From contig KV748208.1 of the NCBI GenBank assembly GCA_001692895.1, forward strand, positions 1,178,001 to 1,242,000: 64,000 nt of DNA. Direction: 5' to 3'. This document shows positions 20,101 to 33,100 of this stretch, one piece after another; position 1 is the first letter of the stretch, and every line of letters starts with the position of its first letter. Source of the stretch: Cenococcum geophilum 1.58 (Eukaryota > Ascomycota > Dothideomycetes > Gloniales > Gloniaceae). The notes below the pieces were generated by a model. The model did no database searches. It was given only the letters and a program-made list of their open reading frames with translations, and was not told where the DNA came from. The position numbers were made by a program, and so were the translations under genes.

Positions 20101-22400
20101 TAATGTGGAATTCAACATCGCTAACTAGTGTATTAACTATAACGGAGCCAATAAAAGGGGTAGAGCCGAAGCTAAACTAGACGTTAATAGCGCCGGCCTT
20201 TAAGGTATTAATAACGGTATTATAGGTCTTCCTGTATACGAGGTATTATCCGTAACCTACTATTAATCTCTTTAAGGCTTTAGTGTTAATTATTACTCTA
20301 TAGAACTTGTTAGAGGTATATTAGCTAGTAGCAATATAGGCAAATAGGTCTAAGTCATTGTTATAGTAAGTAGTTAGGTTAGTGCCGGTAATTATATAGG
20401 TAAAGGATTGGTCCGCTAAGTTAGTTATAGTATTAATGGCTTCTTTATACTGTATCGTTCTAAGAAAGGTAAGGAATAATTTAGTCTGTTCCTGTAAGGG
20501 TTATTTTGGCCCTTACTCGGCTGCATCGCCTAGGGGCTCTCAGGGGTCGCCAAGGCTAGCCTTCGGCTAGCCCTTGGCACCTCCTTATAAGCACCTCAGG
20601 CTTGCAGCCCTTCCCTCCTCATCGGTTCGTCTCTGTACTCAGGCTATTGCCTACTCTTTACCATATCGTCCTCTTCCATCGACTCCCTATGTGACTCATG
20701 CTCGGCTTACCTGCTCCCTACCGTACACCCTGGCAATACTGCCTTACAGTTCCTAAGTTAGAGATAGTAATAGTAACTTAATATTAATTATAAGAGCTTC
20801 CATTGCGTTATTAATAGATTCCGAATTAGGTTTATTGTTATAATCTATTTCTTTATACTTAGTAATATATTATTAGGTATATCTATTAAAGCGGCGGTTA
20901 AATTTATTCTTAAACTTCTTCTTTAATTTATTACGTTCTTCTTTTAAGTATTTAGATAACTAGTAACCTTCCTTATAATAGACGAAGCAGCGCTTCTTTA
21001 ATAATGTATATTGGCTAGACGAGGATAATTATATTCTATAAGGTAATTGGGGGTGTTGTTTATAGTAGTAGTGGTTAGTAAAGAAGGCTTAGGGGTTCTC
21101 GCTATTTAACTTTTTAAATATTATAATAGAGAATTATAAGTTGTTAATTAGACCAGTTAAGCTATTAGAAGGTTTAAAGTAGGTATATTAATACGCTAGT
21201 AACTCCTAGTAGGCGTTAATAAGCTTATTATAGAGGAACTTGTCTATGCGTAAATCTGGGTTAAAACCATACTGGAGGTGTCTTAGTTCTTTAATAAGCA
21301 ACTATAGGCAGTCTAGGGTTAATTTTCTAGTATTCTCGCCTTTGCTTATTATAGACCTTAAGGTTATTAAGTTCCATTACCCTAGTATACCACGCCTATA
21401 CTTAGGTCCCTTAAAGTAATTACGTATAGCGTCGCAGATTTGGTTAAACGAAAGTGTTAGTATAACGTTCTTAAGGTTAGTATAGTAGTGGTTAAGTGCT
21501 AAGCCGCGTAACATTATAGGGTAGGCTTTAACTTTGGCTTTTTAGGGTATGTTAGCTCTACTGCAGAGGTTATAGAAGATGGTAAGTTTAAAGTCGAAAT
21601 TATTATCTTCTCCGCTGTACTTGTTGTCTTCCGTATATATCTTCGCGAGGTTTGTTAACTCCTTGCCAAAACCCTAGGTTTAACTTTATCCCCTAGGTAG
21701 TTCTAGTTATAGGGTTAAGTTTATATAGTTAGGCTCCCGTTATAGGGGTAGTATAGGGGTAGGTTAGGGTATAGTGGTAAATAGTATTGTAGGTAGAACG
21801 GGGTTTATAGGTGGTATTATAAGTAGGGTAGGGTTTATAGTTAGTAAGGTTAAAGTTAGGGTTTTAATTATAGATCGTAAGGTTAGGTTCTTAGTAGTAC
21901 TAGTAAAGTTATTCTTAAAAAGGTATTTAATTCGTCCTAAATTAAACTCTCCTCTAGTTACTATGTGTTCCCTAATCTTAAGCTTAGTCTATTCTATAGG
22001 GTCTTCTTCTTATAAAGTGTTAAATAGCAATTTAGGGACTGTGGCATTCCTATACTTCCTTACCTATACGCCATTGGTTTATAGGAACGTTTAAAGCTTT
22101 TAGATAGCGTATTGGTTGCAATCCTTAAAAGTTTATAGTATAAAGTTGTTAAAATCTTCCTTATAGACCTCCTATAGTTCATTATCCTTAAAATTGTAGG
22201 CTTCGTATTTAAGGATTTTGAACTTTACAAATTTGTTAATGTCCTCTATAGTGGTTTTATCGGACTATAGGTTAATGCCTTTAGGCTATTTCTTCTGTCC
22301 TGCGTTAACTTGTGCCCTAATGTCTAATATGTCGATTCTTATCTTGTAACTCTTATTAAGTTCGATTTTAGGTTCTAGGTAAAAAATACGTAATGGACGC
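17130..22400 (-). pseudogene. Ty1/copia polyprotein relic of J
   Basis: On the minus strand the reverse transcriptase lies at about 17600-18800. Motifs in order: KKGVFKFINIVDVLKGVRIF, FKKSRLVIQAYNNYSKDLVL, LILRVIKPLYGIPEASN and IIGLQTNNILFLANKTF, where QTNN replaces the usual QTDD. The RNase H side continues to about 17130. Integrase and gag-pre-integrase lie at higher coordinates (about 18950-20480) and gag above about 20800, all with frequent TAA/TAG. The solo LTR at 20493-20748 interrupts it. No frame longer than ~70 codons survives on the coding strand. Confidence 0.8.
20493..20748. mobile_element. Solo LTR, 256 bp, TSD GTTCC
   Basis: It starts TGTAAGGG, ends CCTTACA and is flanked by GTTCC at 20488-20492 and 20749-20753. 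It is rich in CpA and TpG, in sharp contrast to the RIP-degraded copia around it. It also has an internal hairpin, GGCTAGCCTTCGGCTAGCC (20551-20569). No other copy is in the window, so the parent family is unknown. Confidence 0.85.
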
Positions 22401-22680
22401 GAACCGAGGGCCTATTAGATAGGGGTCGGTTCTTTAAGTACCTAAAGGCTGTNTATAAAGAATTAAGGGCCTATTAGATAGGGGTTAACTTTTNAAATAC
22501 ACGTTAACTAATNCTCCTTAACGTNATNTAAGTAGTACGAAATGCGTAATNGACGCGAACTNAGGGCCTATTAAAAGGGGTCGGTTCCTTAAACACCTAA
22601 GGGCTGTGTATAAAGAATTAAGGGCCTATTAGATAGGGGTTGACTTTTTGAATATACGTTAACTGATGCTCCTTAGCAAA
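22386..22680. repeat. Partial ~157-bp tandem duplication in the 5' region of J
   Basis: TAAGGGCCTATTAGATAGGG and GACGCGAAC words recur with a ~157-bp offset (22391 and 22548). It includes several N calls, so it may mark a difficult assembly spot. Confidence 0.7.
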
Positions 22681-22768
22681 CGAGATTGGTAGAGGCCTTT
22701 AGCAGGGACTGATCGAGCTTGTCTCTCTTCGTAGATAATACGTCTCCTGATCTGTAATCACTAATTAG

Positions 22769-22944
22769 TGTCGGTATCACTTCCGGTGATACGTATTGCT
22801 ATTGCAATAGTATAGGGGTGGTAACTGATTTGATTGATGCTTATTTTTAATTCTCCTATTCTACAGGTGGAATTTAGTGGATTTCCTGAGCTCGCTTAGC
22901 TTATGTAACTAACCCGATTAGTTATAGACAACCTCATTCAGACA
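22769..22944 (-). repeat. LTR of J (5' in element orientation)
   Basis: 176 bp, TGTCGGTATCACTTCC to CATTCAGACA, less mutated than its partner. Confidence 0.9.
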
Positions 22945-25295
22945 GATACTCTTAGGGATTTAATTAATTAAGTAATTAAAATCAATAATAGGATCTACCA
23001 AAGAGAGTAGACTAAGAAGGGTTAGAATAAAGTTTTATAGTTGTATAAGGCGCAAGGCACGTAACAATAAAGTTAAAGTTAGAAACTATAGTATAGCGCA
23101 GAGCTAATAAACCTAAGTAGTATTAAAGAAAATAAGAAATGGAATAAACGATTATAGAAACCTAAAGAATAAGAATTAAGTACTTAAAGATCTAAGGAGC
23201 AGAGGCCGAACTAGGGATCTTAGTAGCAGAAGACGTTTAGGCGGACTCTATAGCAAGAAAAATGGTTTAAAAAAGGAGCTTATATAAATTACGGAAAATA
23301 GGGTTATTACGTTAAAGACTATAAAAGTAGTTAGAGTTACTATATAATAAAAGGAACGAGACTAGTAGAAGACACATATATATAAAGGGATAATAGCGTA
23401 CTACAAGGAATAAAGGAATATTTAATTAATAGTTTTACGTTTTGTTATAATAACGCATACCGAATTTATAAAGACGCTAAGTATAGCGTAAGCTATTAGC
23501 CATAGAAGCCAAAATTATTAGAGTTTAGAGGAACTAACGAACTAGTTTATAGATCGGACATTAAAGATAATAAATTTAATGTAGGCAAAATATTTAGTAA
23601 TAATAAGGCAATAAAGGTAGCTTACTAAAAGCATATAGACCTCAAAAATGTTATAAGAGAGGTAGAGGATAATTCTACTATAGAACAGGAAATATTAGTA
23701 GAGATTAAGACCCCACTAGATACGATATTTATCGCTTTATAAGATATAAGAGAAGTAGGACAGTAAACCACTTTAGTACTTAATAAAGGTAAAAGGCTAA
23801 AGGCTTAAGATTCTTAAGAAGAGATATAAGACGCTTAAGATTCCCAAAACGGGATAAGATAAGCTTAGGGACCTATAATAGACGATAACCAATAGAGCAG
23901 AGCAATAGCTTAGTTTAGTAATATATAAATAAGCTTAGGATGGAGTTTTCTAAAGATATAAGACTCTTAAGAAGAGATAAGTAAGATTTAAGACTTTTAA
24001 AATAAAATAAGAACACTACGGAAGCCTAATTAAACTAAGGCTAGAGCTAAGCTTAAGATAGAAGTAAGCTTAGAATTGAGAATCCTATAGGACCAAGATT
24101 TCTAAATATAAATAAAGACTATTAAATAAACCAAGATTAAGAAGTAAGAAGACTTTAAGGATTTACTTATAAGGCGAAAACCAAAAGAAACCATAGAAGG
24201 ATTTAGGTAAAAAATTATTATATAGCAAGAATAGAAACTAGACTAAAGATCTACTATACTAAGTCATACTAGGGACAAAGCACCTATATAAAGAATTACT
24301 AATAGACCTAGGGTAGGTACGCTAAGAGCTAAGTAGCTTACTAAACTAGAAAATAAAGAGAATTTAGGAATCTTAACTAAGTTCGAGGAACAATATATAA
24401 AGGGCTATCACGATATAGTAATAAGAAGATACTTTCTTACGGATAAGCCGTATATACTCCAATAGCTGTACTAAAAGTAGTATAGGCAACGACATAATAA
24501 TAAGTGGGAAGATTTCTATATATAGTTAGATAAATGAGTTATCTAGAACCACCTAATTACAAAAAAGGCTATAACTTATATTAAGGGAGCCTTAATTATA
24601 ATATTAAAAGATCTAGAAAAATAATTAGAGGACTAGAGAAGTAAGAGATATATTTTAGTACCTATAAATAAAGTCGCGACGTTTAGATTAATACGGCAAA
24701 GGTTTAAACTTAAAGATAAAGACGAGTTAAGAGTTAACCTAAAGCACCTAGTATATTATACGTTATTATGGATTATATATATAGATAATATATATAAAAT
24801 ACATAAGAATCCAAAAGAAAAGAATTAGAAATACCCTATAAGGATATATTAGGCGCCAAATAAGCAATAATACAAAAATGCTAAGTATATATATAGATAG
24901 CATCTAGTAGAAGTTCAGAAGTTAGGGGACTTAATACTTTAACTAGGAAGATTCCTTACGGAAGAATGCTTAGACAAATAACAGTAGTAGAAGTGCCTAG
25001 AAAATATGTGTTTATAGTATATAGAGGATAAAAAGCGAACTAAGTATTAGCTAAAAAATAAGCTAAGTGCGTAAGGATCTAGTAGCTAATTGCGTAAGGA
25101 TCTAGCAGCTAATAGTTAGAAAAAGTAGAGGCCTATAGAACTAAAGGGAGCTAGTAGTAAAGCCTTAGACCCTTAAAGAATTTAAAGACAACACCTAAAT
25201 TTATAAATTAATTAGTAAGATTAGCGATTTAAAGTATTAATAGATAGTAGAGCAACGCGGAACTATATCTTACTAGTAGTAGTTAAGAGAATAGG

Positions 25296-25717
25296 TGTTA
25301 CGGACGCTTTAAGTACGATATTATAACTACTTAAAGAAGAGTTAGAAGAAGCTAGTTAGTTAATATAAGTATAGTCTAGGATAGATCTAGTAGAACTATA
25401 TGACGAGGAATAGTAAGCAAGGTTATGTAATGTAATCTATATAATCTGTATAATCTGTAAGATCTGCTATAGAGCGAATAGAGTAGACGGAACAGATAGA
25501 GCAACGACTTTCTTAGGAGTACGGTTGTGTATTTAAGGACCCTTAATCCCTACCTAGATAGTTTCTTCCTTATAGTAATTCTCAGAATATAATTAGAGTT
25601 AATCTATTAGGCAACTACTCTACCAGTTATTATTACTTATTAATTATTATTCAATATCTATACGCCTAGCCTATTAAAAAGTTTACCGTAGTATCTACTA
25701 TAAGGCTTTGTTATACA
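25296..25717 (+). repeat. 5' LTR of gypsy element A (~422 bp)
   Basis: It starts TGTTACGGACGC and is homologous to 15504-15926. It interrupts the protease of element I after VVKRIG. The 3' border is approximate. Confidence 0.8.
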
Positions 25718-28700
25718 ATTACTACCTAGGCCACGGTATTAATAAGGAATTAATAATATACTACTAAAAGCAGCTACTATAACACCATTAATGGTAGTAA
25801 CTACTTTAAGAGCAAGTAGAGACACTAGTATGTAAGACACTAATTTGTAACTAGTTACGGTTAGATAGTTATAGGAAACTATTAATCGATTAAATAATAA
25901 TACTAGAATATTTAAAGACAGACTTAATGGAATTGGAGCAGCTAAGGTTAAGTTACCATTAATTAAACGATTTATAGGAAAGAGGTTAAAACTTAAGAGA
26001 TTTCTAATATAAATGCACTTTAAAGTCTTATAAAAGGAAGCAAGACTAGTTATACCTATAGATTAAGTAGCATACGCAAAATTATTCTTAACAGGAAAGG
26101 CACTTAAATGGTTTAAACCCTACCTTATAGAGATATAGGAATGTGGCATAAACACCGCTAATTAAGAGGTTTAGTTTATCTTTTTTAGTTAGGGAGGCTT
26201 CGCGGAATAACTTACGTAGATATTTGGAGACCTAAAGGCAATAACTATAATAAAAAGGAAGCTGCAAGACTTAACGCAGCAAACCTTAGCAATTAAGTAT
26301 ATAATATAGTTTTAAACATTAGCTATATAGGTTAAATGGAATAATAAGGCGCTTATAGCATAGTATAAATAGGGACTTAAAGTAAAAGTCTAGGACGTAA
26401 TTATCCTAATAGAAGATGCGGATACTCTAAGAGAGTTAATTAATTAAGCGATTAAAATAGATAATAGAATCTATTAACGGGAATAAGCTAAAAGAGGGTA
26501 AGATAGAGTTATATAGTTATATAAGGCGTAGAGTACGCAACGACAGATATAGAGTTAAAAACTATAGTATAGTGTAGAGCTAATGGACCTAAGTGGTACT
26601 AAAGAAACCTATAAGAGATAAAATAAGAAACTATAGAAACCTAAAAGTTAAGGATTAAGTAATTATAGGATTAGAGAGGAGTAAAGGCCAAACTAGGGAT
26701 CTTAGTAGTAGAAGACGTTTAGGTAAACTCTATAATAGGAATAATGGTTTAAAAACAAAGCTTATATAAATTGCGGAAAACAGGGTTACTTTACTAGAGA
26801 TTATAGAGATAGTTAAAAGCACTACGTAATAAAGGGAACTAGACTAGTAGGAGATACATATATATAGAGGGATAATAGTATACTATAAGGAATAAAAGAA
26901 TGTTTAATTAACAGTTTTATATTTTATTATAATAACGTATACCAAATTTATAAGGACGCTAAGTATAGCGTAAGCTATTAGCCATAAAAGCTAGAGTTAA
27001 GAGGACTTAAAGAAACTATAAAGTTAGATAAAAAATAAAATCAACTCTATAAGCTAGATTAAGATATTATAGTAATATATAAATAAAGATTAGTAATAAT
27101 AATAATAGAGTCGGAGTACTTATTAATTATTAGCAATAAGGGAAAGAAAGGAACTAACTAGAAGTATCTAAACCTTAATAGTGTAATAGAAGTAGAGGTT
27201 AAATTAGTAATAGAAACTAACACAATAATAGGGATTAAGACTCTATTAGACACAATATCTATCGCTTTATAAGATAGAAGGAGTAATATCTAAAAACGAT
27301 TAAGTAAGTAGATAACTATTAGTGCTAGCTTACTACTTAATAAAGGCAAAAGGCTAAAGGCTTAAGATTTTTAAGAAGAGATAAGAGATAACTAAGATTC
27401 TTAAGATAAGATAAGGTATGCTTAAGGACCTATAATAGATAATAACTAATAGAGTAGAGCAGTGGCTTAGTTTAAAGATAAATAAATAAGCTTGGGACGA
27501 AGATTCCTATAGGATTAAGACTTCGGCGAACAAATAAGGACACCTAAGAGGTAAGAGGCTTCTTTATAGATTAGAGAATCTATAATATAAATAGTAGTTA
27601 GACTAGGAGATAGATATATAGACCTAGAAGACCTATTAGTAGAACACAGTGTTTAGACTAAAGGTTAAAAAGTTAATACTATAATTAAGAAGTAAGAAGA
27701 CTTTAAGAATCTACTTATAAGGTGAGTAGTTAAAGAGATAATAGATAAATTTAGAGTAAGAATTATTATATAGTAAGAAAAGAAACTAGACTAGAGATTT
27801 AGTATACTAGGTTGTATAAGGGATAGAGCACCTATATAAAGAATTACTAATAGGCCAAAAATAGGCACGCTAAGAGTAAAATAGTTAGACAAACTAGAAT
27901 AAGAAGAGGATTTAGGGATCCTAACTAGATTTAAAGAATAATATATAAAGGGCTATTACAACGCAGTAATAAAGAAATACTTCCTTATAAATAAACTATA
28001 TACACTCTAGTAACTATACCAAAAGTAGTATAGGCAGCGGCACAATAATAAGTAGAAAGATTTCTATATATAGCTAGATAAATAAGTGGTTTAAGATTAG
28101 CTAATTATAGAAAAAGCTATAAGTTATATTAAGAGAGCCTTAATTATAATATTAAAAAATCTAGAGAAATAATTAGAGGACTAGAGAAGTAAAAGGCAAA
28201 TCTTAATACCTATAAATAAAGTTATAATGTTTAGATTACTATAATAGAGGTTTAAACTTATAAATATAGATAAGTTAAGAGTTAACCTAAGACACCTAGC
28301 GTATTATATATTAGTATAGATTGCATATATAGATAATATATGCGATATACACAAGAATCTAAAAAAAAAGAATTGGAAATATCTAATAAGAATATATTAG
28401 ATAATAGATAAAAAAGATTTCTAAAATATAAAGTATATATATAGATAGCATCCAACGGAAACTTAAGAGAAAGGAAATTTAGTACTTTAACCAAAAAGAT
28501 TCCTTAGGGAAGAATGCTTAGATAAATAATAGTGGTGGGAATACCTAGAGAATACGTATCTATAGTATATAGAGGATAAAAAGCAAACTAGGTATTAGCT
28601 AAAGAATAAGCTAAATATAATAGGATCTAGTAGCCAATAGTTAGGAAAAGTAGAGGCCTATAAAACCAGAGGAAGCCAGTAGTAGAGCCTTAAACCCTTA

Positions 28701-30934
28701 AAGAAATTTAAGGACGATACCTAAATTTATAAATTAAGTAGTAAGATTAATAGTTTAAAGCGCTAATAAATAGTAAAGCAATAAGGAACCACATCTTACT
28801 AATAATAGTAAGATGGATAGGGCTACCATATAAATAGAAGGAGCACCTATATTTACTAGTTATAATCTTAGGAGATTTAATAGCCTATAGAGGAGGCATT
28901 ATTAATCTTAAAATAGGACCTATTTAGTTAACCATTAAAGGGAGATAAGTTAAGATATCTTTTAATATATTACTATTAGGGAATAATAAGGTAGTATTAG
29001 GAATGCCTTAATTACAGGAATATAATCTAAAGATTAATTAGGTTATAGGTTAGGTTAATATTAGGGATACTTAATGCCATAAGATGCGATAATAAACTAA
29101 GATAGTATAGTACTAAGTAGGGGCGACCTATAAAGAAATAGATAAAGGACTAAGCTATATACTAAAGAGATACTATAAGTATAGCAAAAAACTATAATCA
29201 CTAGAAAGTAAAAAGCTATTAGAGTATATAGCATAGGATTATAAGATAGAATTGGAACTAGGAATAAGTCTAAGGTTCTTTCTAATCTATAAGCTTATTA
29301 AAGAGAAAAAAAAAGCACTGAAAGAGTTTATCTAAGAAAACTTATAAAAGGGATATATTAGACTATTATAGTTATTAGCAGGATATCTAGTACTATTTAT
29401 ACAAAGAAAAACGGGAAACTTAGGCTATGTATTAACTATAAACAGTTAAATAGCATTACTAGGAAGGATAGGTATCCTTTACCCTTAATTAGTAAGATCT
29501 AGGATAGGATTAGTAATACGTAAATCTTTACGAAGATAGATCTAAGATAGGCGTACTATTAGATCTGAATTAAGGAAGGCAATAAATAAAAGGCAGCCTT
29601 TAGGTTAAAGGAAGAACTATATAAACTATTAGTAATATAATTTAGGCTTATAAACGCATTAGCCACGTTTTAAAAACATATTAATAATATATTAAGAGAA
29701 TACTTAAATAAATTTATTATGGCATACCTTAATAATATTATTATCTACTTAATAAGTAAGGAAGAGTACAGAGAACACGTTAAATAGGTCTTAAAGAGAC
29801 TATAGGAAGAACAAATGCTAGTAGTAATTAAGAAATGCGAGTTCTTTACTAGGAAGATAGATTTTATTAGATTTATTATTAAACTAGGCTAACTTAGTAT
29901 AGATCTAAAGAAGATTAAGGCTATAGTAAATTAGTAAGAACTAGAGAATATTATATAGTTAAGGTTATTTCTAGGGTTTTACAATTACTGTAAAAGGTTT
30001 ATAGCTTAATGGTCCAAAAATATTAAGCCATTTATAAGGTTAATAAAGAAAAAAAACCTAATCCTTAAAATTTACTAACTAAAACTAGAGACAGTGGTTA
30101 AAATAGACGTATTAGACTTTATACTAGGGGTATACTTACTATAGAAATATAAAGATGGATGGCACCTAGTGGTATACTATAGTTAAAAAATAACACCACT
30201 AGAACTAAACTATAATATCTATAACAAGAAGTTATTAGGTATAGTTATAATACTTTAGGAATAGAGAGCATTCTTATAAGGTATAGAAAAGCTATTTATA
30301 GTTAAGACGGATTATAAGAACCTAACGGGGTTCCTAATAATAAAAGAACTTAACTAGAGATAAATTAGATAGGTAGAGATACTTATAGAATACTATTTTA
30401 AGATTTAGTATACTAAGGGTATAGATAATGCATAAGCAGACGCTTTAAGTAGAAAGGCTAAATTATAGAATAACAAAAAGCTATTAGGGGCTTTACTGCA
30501 AAAAGATATAAACGGATTAATTAGATATAATTATCCGAAAATCGCAGTAATAAGAGAAATTAGTTAGATTTATAAATTATTAAAAGTAATTAAATATAGA
30601 AGATTTAAGAAATATAGGTAGAGGATTTAGACTTAGAGTAGTATAAAAATTAAGAAGTAATATATATACTAAGAGTTATTATAAAAGAGTTTATTAAGTT
30701 ATTCTATAAGGGACTAACTTAAGGATATAATAGAGCTATAGGCTTAGTATTAAGACTTTAAGAGGAGTATACTATTAATAAAATCTAGGGGCTAGCGAGA
30801 TAAGTTATAAAAGAATATCTAAATTGCTAAAGGAATAAACTAATAAGATATAAGCTATATAGAGGGCTATAACCTATTAAAATACTAGAGAGACTATAGG
30901 AGGTTATATTATAGGACTTTATTATAAAGCTATT
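25718..30934 (+). pseudogene. Element A: Ty3/gypsy gag, protease, RT, RNase H, integrase start
   Basis: Plus strand, heavily RIPed. Gag runs from about 25740; its zinc knuckle at 26761-26810 reads YINCGKQGYFTRDY (from CX2CX4HX4C with Cys and His turned to Tyr). Protease lies at about 28755-29090 (ALINSKAIRNHIL, GIINLKIGPI-LTIKGR). Reverse transcriptase spans about 29280-29930: [20 protein letters not shown], then IFTKIDLR and FIMAYLNNIIIYL, in which YLNN replaces YLDD. RNase H is at about 30075-30480, with LDFILGVYLL and KTDYKNLTGFL. The integrase begins about 30640 and stops at 30934 (ILQDFIIKL), where copia B is inserted. It resumes at 37037 and again at 49244. Full length would be ~6 kb without the insertions. 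Confidence 0.85.
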
Positions 30935-31117
30935 TGTTGGGAATGAGGCAAGTTGCTATTATATGAAGCATATTGCCGTCACGTATTAACGTGGCCCTAG
31001 CGTGGTGAGGAACCTTAAGTTCCTTACCCCTTTCCTTATTCCTATTAATAAGCTTTATAACTAACATTTACTATGTCTACTTAAGTAGCATTAGTGAGTT
31101 ACCCTATAACACCAACA
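30935..31117 (+). repeat. 5' LTR of copia B
   Basis: 183 bp, the same length as the 3' LTR. The differences I compared are all transitions, which fits RIP and not random drift. Confidence 0.95.
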
Positions 31118-31429
31118 CTAATTAGTGGTTGAATATACAGTCAACTATAGAGCAGCTAGGTTATTGACAGAAGAGATAGTCTCGTATAGGGGTGCTATAT
31201 GCGCTTATATGGAATGGATCCCGGTAATACTATACTACCTTAGACTTGCAGAAAACTAGTAATAGAAGCGTTACTAAGTACTAGGAGATACTAAGTTGCG
31301 TCTATTACGCAGAACAATTATATTTACGAAGATTTGGTCGAGTACTTTAGGTCAGAAGTGTTACTAAACCTAAGGTCCCAAGTCAACGTCCGAAACGCGT
31401 TGAATAACATCTTAAATTGCCTACCTTTG

Positions 31430-33100
31430 GACAGTAAACCTACGAGATACTATAAAACCGAAAATCCTGCCTACCTTTAACGTACGACACCTCGTTAATT
31501 CTACCTACTATAGCGTTAACCTATCCAAAGAAGTACGAGAAAGATATTAACCCGGAGACATAGGACAGAGCTATAACTAACTTTATAACCGCTAAGTAAT
31601 AGGACCTAAATGGATTTTTAGTACACCGTATAGAATACTATAAAGACAGCGAATACGATAATACCGCGCTATAGTATTATATAAAGGAGGACTTTATCGG
31701 ATAGATAAAGGAAATATAGGTTTCTATAAATAAAGATATCGTGTAGGACTTCCGTAACTTCCTTTAGGAGTATAAAGTATTTATCCCTATAGATAGGGGT
31801 AGTATTAGGGACAACATTTAGGAACACGTTATTAATGCAAAGGAAGAGCATAAATAGACTCTATAAGAGATTGAGCACTAACTATACACTATAAAGAAGC
31901 TTAAATTACGATGGAACCTAAGTAATACACTATTAGAGACGCGTTCTAACTCTATCGCTCTAGGCACGAGTTCTAACATTCCACATCTATTGCCTCTACC
32001 TCTGTCTTTAACTCCCCTATATCAACCAGCTTAACCCATAGCCTTAATTAACAACCCCTAATAAGCGTAAGATCCCCTTACTTCGCGGTCTAATAACCTT
32101 TAAACTCCGCCAACTAGATCTACGTCACTATTATAGCCTATAATATAATGCAGCTAAATACTAATTAGAGGCACCTTAAAAATGCTTATAAAGCTTATAA
32201 AGCTCTATTCAGAACAGGAGAAGAAGTTTAGCGGAGAACTATATAATATCCTTAATTCAAAGTTACGTATCTTCTATAACTGTTGCTAGAAGGTTAAACT
32301 AGAACCTAATTAATACCACATTACTTATTTAGTTATGCTTAAGGGCCGAGCTAGTACCTTCTACTATAATCATTTGGTAGGAAAAGGATACGATTTTAAC
32401 CAAATAATATATAAAACAAAATGCCACTTCGAAATAGAGGAGAATAAGCAGCAGTATATATTGGAGTGGAGAGAGACTACCTTTCTAAGAATTATTGCTA
32501 CAAACCCAGGTACCTCTCGACTCAATTATTTTTAAAAGCTCTTTAATTAACTCCAGACAATTTAGTGTGGTTTATCCGAATTATATTAAGAGGACTTTAG
32601 CCTACGTAATCAAGTTATTAGCGTATGCTAAGGTATTAAAGAATGTAACCTTACTCTCTTTAACCCTATAAGTACTTACAAAGGAGTGTGTGCTTAATTA
32701 AGATCCTCTATCGGCACCGCCCTACGCTCTTAAGAAGTACAGTAATTTAACGCCTAACTTTAACCTACTTCGATCGACCCGGCCGACCAACACAATTATA
32801 ACTAGACTAATTAAACATATGGTGGTCGTGGTAGGGGATATAATAGAGGGTATAATTAACGTTAACTATAAAGCAATCATGGAGGTCCTTATAGAGGTTC
32901 ATTTTGTAACGATCGGTAGAAGAAATACTACGTTTGTGAGAAGCCAAATTGTTAGTTAACTAGATACCCCCTTAATAGACGAAAGGAGGTATATAATAAG
33001 TTTCGCTAGAGCGTACGAAACGTTAGAAATTAAGAAGTTACTATAGCCTACTTTTAAAGCTTCCTGGTTTAATATAAAGGCGAAAAAGATCTTAAGGGTG
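31430..33100 (+). pseudogene. Copia B gag relic
   Basis: The best preserved piece is at 32335-32535 (MLKGRASTFYYNHLVGKGYD, then CHFEIEENKQQYILEWRETT), a typical fungal copia Gag segment. A zinc-binding segment follows at about 32925-32990 (YYVCEKPNC, then TRYPLNRRKEVYNKF), whose first Cys has become Tyr. Stops are fewer than in A or J. It should be the N-terminal part of one Gag-Pol polyprotein continuing at 33100. Confidence 0.8.

Larger units (their letters stand above)
16632..22944 (-). mobile_element. Element J: Ty1/copia retrotransposon, minus strand, TSD GATAC
   Basis: Two 176-bp LTRs (16632-16807 and 22769-22944), flanked by GATAC at 16627-16631 and 22945-22949, sit in the gag of I. 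Coding is on the minus strand. The sequence next to the minus-strand 5' LTR, CTAATTAGTGATTAC, matches the corresponding position of copia B (CTAATTAGTGGTTGA), a shared candidate primer-binding site. The interior carries decayed gag, integrase and RT/RNase H, a partial 157-bp duplication (22386-22680) and a solo LTR insertion (20493-20748). Confidence 0.9.
15927..25295 (+). pseudogene. Element I: Ty3/gypsy gag to protease, split by copia J
   Basis: Gag begins at about 15969 (MPLKAAAITALTAATTLGLG) and reads with RIP stops to 16631, where copia J is inserted. It resumes at 22945 (DTLRDLINQVIKINNRIYQR). The nucleocapsid zinc knuckle at about 23276-23320 reads YINYGK-GYYVKDY, every Cys and His changed to Tyr or lost except the glycines. 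After an acidic linker the protease begins near 25225 (LIDSRATRNYI, from a DSGA motif) and is cut at 25295 by the LTR of element A. No pol of this copy is in the window. A (25296 onward) is the same family, inserted into its own relative. Confidence 0.8.

Noticed and set aside
21774-22094. 106-codon plus-strand frame
   Set aside because: It is antisense to the gag region of minus-strand copia J; hydrophobic and repetitive with no family features.
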